From: Anaerolineales bacterium
GTDB lineage: Bacteria; Chloroflexota; Anaerolineae; Anaerolineales; Villigracilaceae
Assembly: GCA_025056175.1 (NCBI GenBank)
Contig: JANWWK010000008.1
Coordinates: 1 to 64,000 of the forward strand
Direction of reading: 5' to 3'
DNA: 64,000 bases
In this document: piece after piece, positions 42,331-51,519 of the stretch
Numbering within the stretch: the stretch's first letter is position 1
Layout of the letters: every line of letters begins with the position of its first letter
Notes under the pieces: generated by a model
Told to the model about the DNA's origin: nothing
What the model saw: the letters and a program-made list of their open reading frames with translations, nothing else
Databases searched by the model: none
Translations under genes and position numbers: made by a program

Positions 42331-42942
42331 TCACTCGCATCGAAAACGCCCCAGCGCTTCTTTAAGCAGTTCAAGCGCCATTCCGTCCTGTGGCGTATAG
42401 GCCTTCCAGACAAAATCACGTCGCCCACATTGCCAGGCCGCCATACCGCCAAACGGCAAAACCGATTGGTTTGAAACGGTGATGGGTTGATAAAAAACGT
42501 TCAGGGTGGGCAGAACAATCGTTTGCATCCCCCCCTGCAACTGTTCGGCAGGGTCAAGAATCAGACGCATGACACCCTGGGGGTCAAACGAGGGGCCGCT
42601 CAACGTCCAGGCCATTTGCAGGAAGAGACTCGCACTATAACTGAATAAGACACCGTAATCGTAGGTGCTGGGAATGGGTGGGTTGCGCCGCGCACCCTGG
42701 TCAATCAGGTACACATCCTGCGGATGCCCAATACAAAAACGATACGAACAAAACAAATTCGCCAGCGAAACCGGCGTATAGGTGGGATATGGCGTAGGAA
42801 TAGGCGCGGGCGTGGCAGACGGCATCGCAGCCAGCGTGGCCGAGACAGCAATCCGAACTTGCGCCTGCAGGTCCGGGGCAGGTGCGGTACACGAAACCAC
42901 CCACAGCAAAATCACCAGAGAAAGCAGAAGGACTCGTTTCAT
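42331..42942 (-). CDS. Lipoprotein of unknown function
   Basis: The 203-residue protein starts MKRVLLLSLVILLWVVSCTA (lipobox VVSC), then a Pro/Thr stalk (PSATPAPIPTPYPTYTP). The C-terminal domain (about 65-200) includes FCSYRFCIGHPQDVYLIDQG and WQCGRRDFVWKAYTPQDGM, so it has several cysteines that could form disulfides outside the membrane. No family is recognised. It overlaps the AlaX gene upstream by four bases, suggesting one transcript although the functions look unrelated. Confidence 0.75.
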   Translation of the reverse strand: MKRVLLLSLVILLWVVSCTAPAPDLQAQVRIAVSATLAAMPSATPAPIPTPYPTYTPVSLANLFCSYRFCIGHPQDVYLIDQGARRNPPIPSTYDYGVLFSYSASLFLQMAWTLSGPSFDPQGVMRLILDPAEQLQGGMQTIVLPTLNVFYQPITVSNQSVLPFGGMAAWQCGRRDFVWKAYTPQDGMALELLKEALGRFRCE

Positions 42943-43658
42943 GACAGCTCGATGTAAATGCGCTTGTTGATAGCGCCCTTCGATTTGTAATCCACCACCC
43001 GAATCGGCCCAACTTCCGACGTGTTGCGGACATGAGTGCCACCATCGGCTTGCAAATCCAGGCCAAGAATTTCCACCGTACGAACTTCGGTGATTCCTTC
43101 GGGGAGCAGGTTGATTTTGGTGCGAATCAGGTCGGGGATGCGAAAGGCTTCTTCGCGCGGCAGAATTTTGACATGTACCTCGCGCGCGGCGGCGACTTCA
43201 CGGTTCACGGCAGCCTCAATTTCCCCAACTAACTCCGCACGCAAAGTCTCAAACTCAAAATCCATCCGTCCCTGCAGCGGGTCCATGTTACCACCTGTGA
43301 CCAATGCACCATAATCCCGAAAAACACATCCACATAAAATATGCAATGCTGTGTGCGTGCGCATCAGGGCATAGCGGCGCTCCCAATCGAGCATCCCTGT
43401 TACCTTCGCACCAATGGCGGGGAGGGGCATCTCGCCGCCCACAATGTGCAGAACTTCGCTCCCCTGCTTCTTGACTTGAGTCACCGGGTAAGCCACTTCC
43501 TCAATCAGAAGCACGCCGAAATCACAGGGCTGGCCGCCCCCACCGGGATAAAAAGCCGTCTGGTCGAGCAAAACGGCACGTGCAGCCTCATCAACACCCG
43601 TCACCCGTGCCTGGAACTCCCTGAGATAAGAATCGGTCTGGTAGAGAAGGGTTGTCAT
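42939..43658 (-). CDS. Alanyl-tRNA editing protein (AlaX type)
   Basis: This free-standing editing domain clears serine or glycine mischarged on tRNA-Ala. The 239-residue protein begins TDSYLREFQARVTGVD and has the editing core with the HTALH zinc-binding pair (HxxxH), GGNMDPLQGRMDF, and ADGGTHVRNTSEVGPIRV. The third metal ligand of AlaRS (Cys in CGGTH) is replaced by Asp (DGGTH), a form I recall in some AlaX-M proteins. No alaS is nearby. The ATG at 43658 has SD GAGCAAGAC-like bases. Confidence 0.93.
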   Translation of the reverse strand: MTTLLYQTDSYLREFQARVTGVDEAARAVLLDQTAFYPGGGGQPCDFGVLLIEEVAYPVTQVKKQGSEVLHIVGGEMPLPAIGAKVTGMLDWERRYALMRTHTALHILCGCVFRDYGALVTGGNMDPLQGRMDFEFETLRAELVGEIEAAVNREVAAAREVHVKILPREEAFRIPDLIRTKINLLPEGITEVRTVEILGLDLQADGGTHVRNTSEVGPIRVVDYKSKGAINKRIYIELS

Positions 43659-43861
43659 GTCTTGCTCCTCATGGCAAATGGCTGGCCGAAGTTTACCACC
43701 AGTGATGGATTTTGTCCGTGCCTTGTAATGTCTATGAGAAAGAAACTATGATAACAATAATGTGATGGAACAACAATGCGGAATCGCCTGAAAAATTGTG
43801 ACCAGAGAGATGCAGCTCAAAGCACACAAATAAAACACGTAACAAATTAAACAAGCACATA

Positions 43862-46800
43862 ATGAACGAACTCGACATCCTGTTATCTGGCATTCAGTTT
43901 CTCGCAGCGCTATCCGCAGCCTGGATAGCGCTGATTGCCTGGCAGCAGCGCGCGCAACCTGGCAGTTTACCGCTGGCATTCCTGATGATTGCCGTCATGG
44001 TATGGGGAATTGGCGCCGGCGCTATTCCGTTTGCACTGCCAGAACGACAAATTTTCTGGCACGCGCTGGAAATTCTGGGCGCCGGGCTGGCTTCTACGCT
44101 TTATCTGATTTTTATCATCGAATATGCGCGGCAAGAAAAACTCATTCGGCGGAAAATCACTTATCTTCTCTGGCTGGTACCGGTTGCTTCGGCCATTCTG
44201 GCATATACCAACCCCCGCCACTTCTTATTTTGGAAACATCCCGAGATAGGGGGAATTTCTCTGTTTGTGGCGTTTCTGGTGTATTACTATTCCCTGCGAC
44301 TGATTGCCACAACTATCCTTGCGCGCGCCATTCTGCGCTTGCCGCCTGGCTCACACGCCCAGGCCTGGGTTTTCACACTGGGTGCCCTCACGCCATGGTT
44401 GAGCAACATCGTTTACGCAATCATTGCCCCCGCCGAGCAATTTTCATCTACCAGCCTGGAGTTTCATCCCATTGCTTACGCGCTCAGCGGTCTCATTCTG
44501 GGATGGGGCATCCTGCGCTACCGCCTTCTGGATGTCGTCCCCCTGGCGCGTGACCTGGCAATGGAACATTTGCGCGATGCCATCATCACGCTGGATTTAC
44601 AAAACCGCATCATAGATTTGAACCCCGCAGCAGAAACCCTGCTCGGAACAACGCGCAAAACCTGCTTTGGCCATGCACTGGGAGACGTCCTGCCTACAAA
44701 TCATCCCTTGCGGGAAATCATCCTCAACCGCGCCATCAGTCAGCAGGTACACATCCCCCATCCGTTCGACCAGTACTACGACGTCGAAACTATCCCCGTC
44801 ACCGATAAACAGAGCCAATTGCGCGGCTGGCTGGTGGTTCTGCACGATACCACAGCACGAAACAAGGCCGAACAAGACCTGTTACAAAGCCAGCAAACGC
44901 TGGATAACATCCTGAAAACAGCACCGTTTGCGCTGGCAATTACTTCGCTGGAGGGTGGAGAAATTCTTTACATCAACTCGGTGACGCGGGAATTGTTCGA
45001 AATGGAAAACAAGCCGCTTCACCACTTTCGCAGTGCTGCTTTTTACGATGAACCACATCTGCGTCCGCTTATCATCGAAACCATCCGCGAAACCGGAAAA
45101 ATTGACAGCATTGAACTGCGCATGAGAACGGCCAATAAAAACCAGCGCTGGGTGCTGGCCTCAATGCGAAGGATGACCTATCAGGGCAAAGATGCGATTC
45201 TGGTTGCAATGACCGACATCAGCGAACGCAAAAAGATGACCGATGAATTGGAGAGGAGCCGCGCACAACTCAAGGTCATCTTCGATTTTGCCGGACTGGG
45301 CATCCGCGTCACTGACCGCTACGGGCGGTATCAGTTCGTCAACGAACAGTGGGCTAACATGCTGGGACTGACGCCCGAAGCCCTGCTTGGACAGGAAGAA
45401 TGGATGTTCTTGCACCCCAACCATGTGCCGTTCAACCGCGAACAGCACCGCGCCCTGATACAGCGGGAAATCGAACAATACCGGCTTGAAAACCGCTACC
45501 TGACCGCACAGGGAGAGTGTTTTTGGGGTGAAATTACGGTTTCGCCAACCCTCACTCCTATGGGCGAAGTTGAATCCACCATCGGCTTCATTTTAGACAT
45601 CAGCAAACGCAAACAGGCCGAACTTGCCCTTCGTGAAACCGAGCGCCGCTTCCGCGAGATTTTGGAACACATTCAACTCCTGGCGGTCATGCTCGATGCC
45701 GAAGGTAATCTGACCTTCTGCAACGCTCACTTCCTGGAAGTCACTGGCTGGGAACGCGACGAAATTTTGGGCCGTAACTGGCTAAACCTTACGGGCAACT
45801 CTGATGAATCTGCCATGCGTGCGCTTGCACGCGCAATTCAACGTGGCAGCATCCTTTCGCGCAACGAATCTCTGCTAACCACACGCCGCAACGAGAAACT
45901 GGTCATTTCGTGGACAAACATCACGCTCAAAGATGAAAGCGGTCAGAACATCGGCCTGGCCAGCCTGGGCCTGGACATTACCGAACGCCGCCGCGCACAT
46001 GAAGCCGAACGCGAACAGCGACTGCTGGCTGAGGCCCTGACCCATACCGCCGAAGCCCTGACCTCCAGCCTGGAGTTTGAGCAAATCCTTCAACGTATTC
46101 TCGAACACGTTGGTCAGGTGGTGCCGCACGATGCCGCCAACATTGCGCTCATCGAGGGGGACCACGTCATCTATGCAGGCATGAAAGGGTACGAAAAATA
46201 TGGCGTGCAGCTGGAAGATGTAAAGGCGCTCAAATTCAAATTTAGAGAGGTTTATAACCTGCGCCAGATGTACCGCACCAAACAGCCGGTCGTCACCCCC
46301 AACACGGTAGATGACCCGCACTGGGTGCGCGTTCCAGAAGCAGCCTGGATTCAATCTCACGTCGGCGCACCTATCACCGTACAGAACAAAGTCGTGGGGT
46401 TTCTCAATCTCGATAGTGCCACACCAAACTTTTTCAACCAGGAACATGCCCGCCGCCTGGCGGCCTTCAGCGCACAGGCCGCCATTGCCATCGAAAACGC
46501 CCGACTGTTCGAGAAAGTGAAACGCGCCCTGCTCGAGCGCCGTAAAGCCCAGCAAAATCTGCGCCGCGCCAACAAACGGCTCGAAAGCAAAATTGCCGAA
46601 ATTGAAAAATTGCAGCGAAAGCTGCGCGAACAGGCCATCCGCGACCCGCTGACCGGTCTCTACAACCGTCGTTTCATGGACGAAACCCTTGCACGTGAAA
46701 TCGCCCGCGCGCAGCGTGATGACCTGCCCATCTCGATTATGATGCTGGATATTGACCATTTCAAGAAGGTCAACGACACTTATGGACACGAAGCCGGGGA

Positions 46801-47131
46801 CTTGATGCTCAAAACCCTGGCAAACATCCTGCTGCGCGAAAGCCGGCGTTCCGACATCCCCTGCCGTTACGGCGGCGAGGAGTTTTGCGTCATCATGATT
46901 GGCGCCCCCCTGCCTATCGCTCTGCAACGCGCCGAAGCCTGGCGTAAACAATTCTGCCAGACAGTCGTTTTATACAAACATCAGCCCCTGCAAGCCACCA
47001 TCTCGATCGGCGTAGCCGTCTTCCCGGAGCATGGCGTAAAGGCAGAAACCATCTTACGTGCTGCCGACGAAGCCTTGTACATCGCCAAGCAGAGCGGACG
47101 TAACCGCGTTATCGAAGCCACGCCGGTTTGA
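43862..47131 (+). CDS. Large diguanylate cyclase with 7TM, PAS and GAF domains
   Basis: The 1089-residue protein makes c-di-GMP if active. An N-terminal seven-helix membrane region (about 1-215) resembles the HisKA_7TM type. Four PAS-type regions follow at about 228-340, 350-465, 470-590 and 595-715 (e.g. TLDLQNRIIDLNPAAETLLG and FDFAGLGIRVTDRYGRYQFVNE), then a GAF (about 730-880), a coiled coil and the GGDEF domain (about 925-1085). The active site is GGEEF (residues 1004-1008). RRSD five residues before it fits the inhibitory RxxD site. DPLTGLYNRR and ISIGVAVFP are also present. No SD is evident before the ATG. Confidence 0.93.
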   Translation: MNELDILLSGIQFLAALSAAWIALIAWQQRAQPGSLPLAFLMIAVMVWGIGAGAIPFALPERQIFWHALEILGAGLASTLYLIFIIEYARQEKLIRRKITYLLWLVPVASAILAYTNPRHFLFWKHPEIGGISLFVAFLVYYYSLRLIATTILARAILRLPPGSHAQAWVFTLGALTPWLSNIVYAIIAPAEQFSSTSLEFHPIAYALSGLILGWGILRYRLLDVVPLARDLAMEHLRDAIITLDLQNRIIDLNPAAETLLGTTRKTCFGHALGDVLPTNHPLREIILNRAISQQVHIPHPFDQYYDVETIPVTDKQSQLRGWLVVLHDTTARNKAEQDLLQSQQTLDNILKTAPFALAITSLEGGEILYINSVTRELFEMENKPLHHFRSAAFYDEPHLRPLIIETIRETGKIDSIELRMRTANKNQRWVLASMRRMTYQGKDAILVAMTDISERKKMTDELERSRAQLKVIFDFAGLGIRVTDRYGRYQFVNEQWANMLGLTPEALLGQEEWMFLHPNHVPFNREQHRALIQREIEQYRLENRYLTAQGECFWGEITVSPTLTPMGEVESTIGFILDISKRKQAELALRETERRFREILEHIQLLAVMLDAEGNLTFCNAHFLEVTGWERDEILGRNWLNLTGNSDESAMRALARAIQRGSILSRNESLLTTRRNEKLVISWTNITLKDESGQNIGLASLGLDITERRRAHEAEREQRLLAEALTHTAEALTSSLEFEQILQRILEHVGQVVPHDAANIALIEGDHVIYAGMKGYEKYGVQLEDVKALKFKFREVYNLRQMYRTKQPVVTPNTVDDPHWVRVPEAAWIQSHVGAPITVQNKVVGFLNLDSATPNFFNQEHARRLAAFSAQAAIAIENARLFEKVKRALLERRKAQQNLRRANKRLESKIAEIEKLQRKLREQAIRDPLTGLYNRRFMDETLAREIARAQRDDLPISIMMLDIDHFKKVNDTYGHEAGDLMLKTLANILLRESRRSDIPCRYGGEEFCVIMIGAPLPIALQRAEAWRKQFCQTVVLYKHQPLQATISIGVAVFPEHGVKAETILRAADEALYIAKQSGRNRVIEATPV

Positions 47132-47155
47132 CAAATTGCCCGCTTGTGCTATACT
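47128..47155 (+). promoter_or_regulatory. rnj promoter
   Basis: TTGACA, 16 bases, TATACT. The -35 overlaps the stop of the cyclase gene. A leader of about 150 bases follows. Confidence 0.75.
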
Positions 47156-47222
47156 GCCATTATTCTGTGGACTATTCCTGCCCGTTTGGGCAGTGTTTGG
47201 CAAGCCAGACGAAATATACACG

Positions 47223-47258
47223 AAAACCCCTCATCCATAGGGGCGTTTTGTCTTTTCA
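47223..47258 (+). terminator. Terminator-like hairpin in the rnj leader
   Basis: AAAACCCCT pairs with AGGGG-CG-TTTT (two-base bulge) and is followed by GTCTTTTC. It lies 55 bases before rnj. A smaller CTGCCC-GTTT-GGGCAG hairpin lies at 47178-47193. Together they suggest attenuation or autoregulation by RNase J. Confidence 0.5.
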
Positions 47259-47312
47259 CGAACCCAACCGCCACGGGCGGATACCGACTTCTTTGGAGAT
47301 TCTTTCGATACC

Positions 47313-48950
47313 ATGAGCAACAAACTGAAAATCATACCCCTGGGGGGACTGGGGGAAGTAGGCAAGAACATGATGGCCTACGAGTTCGACGGCCAGATTC
47401 TGGTCGTGGATGCCGGCTTGATGTTCCCCGAAAACGATATGATTGGGGTGGACTACATCATCCCCGATTTTGAGTACCTGTACGACAAAAGCCATCAGGT
47501 CGTTGGCATCATCATCACGCATGGACACGAAGACCACATCGGGGCCATCCATCATGTCGTCCCCCGTGTGCCGGCCCCCATTTTTGGCACGCAGCTGACC
47601 CTCGGCCTGGTCGAAGTCAAACTCGCGCGCAACGGCCTGGCTTCCAAAGCCGAGTTAAGGCGCATCAACGCCGGAGAAAGTGTGCAAATCGGGCCATTTC
47701 GAGTCGAATTTTTCCACGTTTGCCACTCCATCCCCGATGCCGTTGGCCTGGGAATCACCACGCCAGCGGGGTTGGTCGTTCACACCGGCGATTACAAGTT
47801 CGACCACACCCCCATAGACAACTGGCCGACCGATTACGCCAAACTAGCGGAGTTCTCGCAAAGGGGAGTAGATTTGCTCCTCAGCGACTCGACCAACGCC
47901 GAACGACCCGGCTGGACTCCCTCCGAGCGAGTCATCGGCCCGGCGCTGGATGAAATCATCAAGAACGCGCCGGGGCGGGTTATCGTTGCCACGTTTGCCT
48001 CCCTCATCGCCCGTATGCAGCAAGTGGCCGATGCGGCCGTACGTCACCGCCGCAAACTCGCCTTCGTTGGAACGAGTATGGTGGATAACGCCAAAATGGC
48101 GCGCAAACTGGGCTACCTGCTCGTGCCAGATGAAACACTCGTCACAGTGGAGACCGCGCTGAAACTACCGCCCGAACAGGTCGTTTTGATGTGTACTGGC
48201 TCGCAGGGCGAACCTTCCTCGATTATCGGACGGCTCTCCGCCGGTACCAACCGGCAGTTTGACCTGCTCCCTACGGATACGGTGGTGCTTTCCTCCCATC
48301 CTATTCCAGGAAATGAGGAAACCATCAGCAAAACCATCAACCGCATGCTTCGGCTGGGCGCAAACGTCATCTATGATAGCATTGCTCCCGTTCACGTCTC
48401 CGGCCATGCCAGCCAGGAAGAGCAAAAACTCATGCTCAACCTGGTACGACCCAAATACTTCATGCCCATTCACGGCGAATTACGCCAGCTCAAGCGCCAT
48501 GCCTGGCTGGCCGAGCAGATGGGTTTGCCCAAAGAGAACATCGTGGTTGTCGAAAACGGCCAGGTAGTGGAACTGGAAGATGGCAAATTGACCGTAGGCG
48601 AGCGCATTCCTGGTGGATACGTCTTCGTAGAAGGCGGCGCCATCGGCGATGCCGACCCAGACGTCATGCGTGAACGCGAACAGCTGGCGCGTTCTGGTAT
48701 CTTCATCGTCAATTTGAGCATTGACAAATACACTAACCGCCTGCTTGAGAACCCCGAAATCATTACACGCGGCTTTGTCTCAAACGAAGATGCTGAAACA
48801 CTCATCCCCCTGGTACGCAAACGGGTCATTGATGTCATCCACAACGGCGGATTGGATATGCAGAAAGACATTGTGGACGTGGTGAAAACCTATCTCTACA
48901 ACGAAACCCGCCGTAAGCCAATGGTGTTCGTCACGCTGACGAAGGTTTGA
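47313..48950 (+). CDS. rnj: Ribonuclease J
   Basis: RNase J combines 5'-3' exo- and endonuclease action in mRNA decay. The 545-residue protein opens KIIPLGGLGEVGKNMMAYE and has the metallo-beta-lactamase motif THGHEDHIGA, a HVCHSIPDA histidine, HTGDYKFDHTP, the beta-CASP region LSDSTNAERPGWT, CTGSQGEPSS, and HVSGHASQEEQKLML with FMPIHGELR. Length and order are typical, with the C-terminal domain present (about 445-545). A long leader with hairpins precedes it. A bidirectional terminator follows. Confidence 0.97.
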   Translation: MSNKLKIIPLGGLGEVGKNMMAYEFDGQILVVDAGLMFPENDMIGVDYIIPDFEYLYDKSHQVVGIIITHGHEDHIGAIHHVVPRVPAPIFGTQLTLGLVEVKLARNGLASKAELRRINAGESVQIGPFRVEFFHVCHSIPDAVGLGITTPAGLVVHTGDYKFDHTPIDNWPTDYAKLAEFSQRGVDLLLSDSTNAERPGWTPSERVIGPALDEIIKNAPGRVIVATFASLIARMQQVADAAVRHRRKLAFVGTSMVDNAKMARKLGYLLVPDETLVTVETALKLPPEQVVLMCTGSQGEPSSIIGRLSAGTNRQFDLLPTDTVVLSSHPIPGNEETISKTINRMLRLGANVIYDSIAPVHVSGHASQEEQKLMLNLVRPKYFMPIHGELRQLKRHAWLAEQMGLPKENIVVVENGQVVELEDGKLTVGERIPGGYVFVEGGAIGDADPDVMREREQLARSGIFIVNLSIDKYTNRLLENPEIITRGFVSNEDAETLIPLVRKRVIDVIHNGGLDMQKDIVDVVKTYLYNETRRKPMVFVTLTKV

Positions 48951-48962
48951 CGAAGATTAAAA

Positions 48963-49003
48963 ACAAGCGCAGGGCAAGGGTTGACCTTGCCCTGCACGTT
49001 TTT
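48963..49003. terminator. Bidirectional terminator between rnj and hppA
   Basis: GCAGGGCAAGG (48969-48979) pairs with CCTTGCCCTGC (48985-48995). It is followed by ACGTTTTTC on the plus strand and by GCTTGTTTTTAATC on the minus strand. Confidence 0.85.
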
Positions 49004-49012
49004 CAGAGCCAT

Positions 49013-51361
49013 TTACGCCGCTTCCAGTTCCTTAACGGGTGCTTTGGAGCGGAAAATTGCCCAGGCAGTGGCGGCCAACAGGGCAATTGCAATCACAGCA
49101 ACACCCCAGTTGAGCGAACCATCCGCATTTTGCAGAGGGTATTTGACGATAATAGGCGCAGCCAGCAGAGAAACCAGGTTCGCCACCTTAATCATCGGGT
49201 TGAGTGCCGGGCCAGCAGTATCTTTCATCGGGTCACCAACCGTATCACCGACCACACCTGCTTTGTGGCGTTCCGAGCCTTTGCCGGTGTTCTTTGCCAG
49301 GTCGCGGGGTTCGTCTTCGATGGCCTTTTTGGCGTTATCCCACGCGCCGCCTGCGTTGGAAAGGAAGACCGCCAGCAGTTGCCCGGAGAGAATGATGCCT
49401 GCCAGAAAACCGCCCAAGGCTTCCACTTGCAAAATTAAGCCAACGGCCAGCGGCATGAGAACCGAAATGGTCGCCAGCGGAATCAGTTCCTTCTGTGCCG
49501 AAGCCGTAGAGATGCTCACCACGCGGGCATAGTCCGGCGCGCGCGTCCCTTCCATAATTCCCGGAATTTTGAACTGATTGCGGACTTCTTCCACAATCTG
49601 CCCGGCGGCGCGGCTGACAGCACGGATGGAGAGAGAAGAGAACAGCCAGGGCAAGGCACCGCCCAACAGCAGCCCGATGAACACGCGCGTATCGGAAACG
49701 CGAATGGCTTCCATTAACGGCTGACCCAACTGGCTCTGCACGCGGCCCACATCAGTAATGTACGAAGCGAACAGCGAGACCGCCGCAATCACTGCAGAGG
49801 CAATCGCAACACCTTTGGTGATGGCTTTGGTCGTGTTCCCCACCGCATCCAGGTCAGCCATAATCTGGCGGGCTTCCAGGGTATTTTTGTCTTCCATCCC
49901 ATGCCAGGCCATTTCGCCAATGCCGTTGGCATTATCGGAAATCGGCCCGTAAGAGTCCATCGCCACGTTGTTGCCAGTGTGTGAGAGCATGCCGATGCCA
50001 ATCATTGCCACGGCGTATAAAACGTAAACCGTCCCATCCGCACTATACAACAAGATGCCGATGATGAAACTGACCACAATCACCACCAGCGCCCATACGC
50101 TCGATTCCATGCCAACCGAAAGGCCAGAGAGAATGGTCGTCGCTGGACCAGTTTTGGTGGATTGCACAATTTCTTTGACTGGCGCTTTCTTGGTGGAAGT
50201 GAAGTACGAAGTGAGCGGGTTGAAAGCAACCGCCAGGCCGACCCCCACTGCCGTCAGCGCAGCCAACCGCCAATCGTTGGCGTAAGTGAGCGCCAAAATG
50301 AAGGAGATGACGATGGTGAAGATGCTGGAGACTTCATACGAGCGGAACATGGCCTCTTCGGCATCGTGCGCGCGCAAGAACTTGATGGGGAACTTCTCCC
50401 AAATTGGCACGGTGAAAGTCCCAAGCATAGAGGAGATGACCCCCACCGCACGGATGACCAGCGGATACACAATCCACTTCAGGTCGCCGGTAATTGCCAC
50501 CAGCGAGAGGCCCAAAATCAGGCCAGAGACGATGGTCACTTCATAGGACTCGAAAATATCCGCCGCCATGCCGGCGCAATCCCCTACGTTATCGCCCACC
50601 AGGTCGGCAATCACTGCTGCATTGCGCGGGTCATCTTCGGGAATGTCTTTTTCGACTTTGCCGACCAGGTCAGCACCCACATCGGCGGCTTTGGTGTAAA
50701 TGCCGCCGCCCACGCGCATGAAGAGTGCCAGCAGCGTGCCGCCAAAGCCAAATCCCAATAAGGCGTCGGGGGCCGCCGTTCCGAAGATAATGAAAATGAC
50801 CGTGCCGCCCAACAGGCCAAGTCCATCGGTCAACATGCCGGTAATCGTCCCGGCGTAATAGGCAATCGAAAGCGCCTCATTGAAGCCGCGCCGCGAAGCC
50901 GAAGCCACACGAATGTTGGCCTGCACAGCCATGCGCATACCCCACTGCCCCACCAGCAGAGAAAAAGTAGCGCCCATGATGAAAGCCACCGTGCGCCCAA
51001 TGGCAACCACCAGCTGCACGCCGTTCATCCACAAAAAGTGGGTGTTTTCGAGCGCTTTGAACTCCTCCACCGCCTCGTGCGAGGGTGGAACAATGCCCAC
51101 GCTGAGAAACATGAGAATGGTCAGCACGCCAATCAGCGGCAGGATGGTGCGGAGTTGTCGATTCAGGTAAGAATCCGCGCCAATCCGAATAGCGTTCCAC
51201 ACTTCTTGCATCTTTTCCGTGCCTTTATCTTTCTTCAGCACGGTGCTGCGCAGCCACCAGGCATACGCCAGGCTCAAAAACGCTGCTACCAGGACGAGCA
51301 AAATGGCAACCTGCTCAAAGTCATTCAGACCGTGCCGGCTGCCAAGCAAGAAAATATCCAT
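49013..51361 (-). CDS. hppA: Membrane-bound proton-translocating pyrophosphatase, K+-independent type
   Basis: The enzyme couples PPi hydrolysis to ion pumping across the membrane. From ATG 51361 (SD TTTGGAGG) the protein has 782 residues and about 16 membrane helices. The substrate sites are DVGADLVGKVEKDIPEDDPRN, DLVGDNVGDCAG and ADIFESY, and later NAGGAWDNAKK and GDTVGDPMKDTAGP. The marker sequence is GNTTKAITKG: Lys at the A460-equivalent position and Thr three later is the known signature of K+-independent, H+-pumping enzymes. The adjacent paralogue has the K+-dependent form (GNTTAAIGKG). A promoter -10 at 51431 suggests independent transcription. Confidence 0.93.
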   Translation of the reverse strand: MDIFLLGSRHGLNDFEQVAILLVLVAAFLSLAYAWWLRSTVLKKDKGTEKMQEVWNAIRIGADSYLNRQLRTILPLIGVLTILMFLSVGIVPPSHEAVEEFKALENTHFLWMNGVQLVVAIGRTVAFIMGATFSLLVGQWGMRMAVQANIRVASASRRGFNEALSIAYYAGTITGMLTDGLGLLGGTVIFIIFGTAAPDALLGFGFGGTLLALFMRVGGGIYTKAADVGADLVGKVEKDIPEDDPRNAAVIADLVGDNVGDCAGMAADIFESYEVTIVSGLILGLSLVAITGDLKWIVYPLVIRAVGVISSMLGTFTVPIWEKFPIKFLRAHDAEEAMFRSYEVSSIFTIVISFILALTYANDWRLAALTAVGVGLAVAFNPLTSYFTSTKKAPVKEIVQSTKTGPATTILSGLSVGMESSVWALVVIVVSFIIGILLYSADGTVYVLYAVAMIGIGMLSHTGNNVAMDSYGPISDNANGIGEMAWHGMEDKNTLEARQIMADLDAVGNTTKAITKGVAIASAVIAAVSLFASYITDVGRVQSQLGQPLMEAIRVSDTRVFIGLLLGGALPWLFSSLSIRAVSRAAGQIVEEVRNQFKIPGIMEGTRAPDYARVVSISTASAQKELIPLATISVLMPLAVGLILQVEALGGFLAGIILSGQLLAVFLSNAGGAWDNAKKAIEDEPRDLAKNTGKGSERHKAGVVGDTVGDPMKDTAGPALNPMIKVANLVSLLAAPIIVKYPLQNADGSLNWGVAVIAIALLAATAWAIFRSKAPVKELEAA

Positions 51362-51430
51362 AGGGCCTCCAAAGTTGGGAATTTTTGCGAGCGCGCCGAT
51401 GAACATAGAGGCCGCTCATACTAATAAAAC

Positions 51431-51436
51431 AGTATA
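51431..51436 (-). promoter_or_regulatory. -10-like TATACT upstream of the first hppA
   Basis: TATACT lies 70 bases upstream of the ATG at 51361; the -35 is poor. Confidence 0.35.
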
Positions 51437-51470
51437 CTCCGCTCCCCAAAGCAAAACGAGTATGACAAAT

Positions 51471-51504
51471 GAAATAAAAACGGGCGTGACGAATGTCACG
51501 CCCG
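51471..51504 (-). terminator. Intrinsic terminator after the second hppA
   Basis: CGGGCGTGAC-GAAT/ATTC-GTCACGCCCG, then TTTTTATTT on the minus strand, 15 bases past the stop at 51520. Confidence 0.85.
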
Positions 51505-51519
51505 CATAAAAGCCGCTGG

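Noticed and set aside
45875-46951. A 358-residue frame on the minus strand
   Set aside because: It is antisense to the GAF and GGDEF domains of the diguanylate cyclase.
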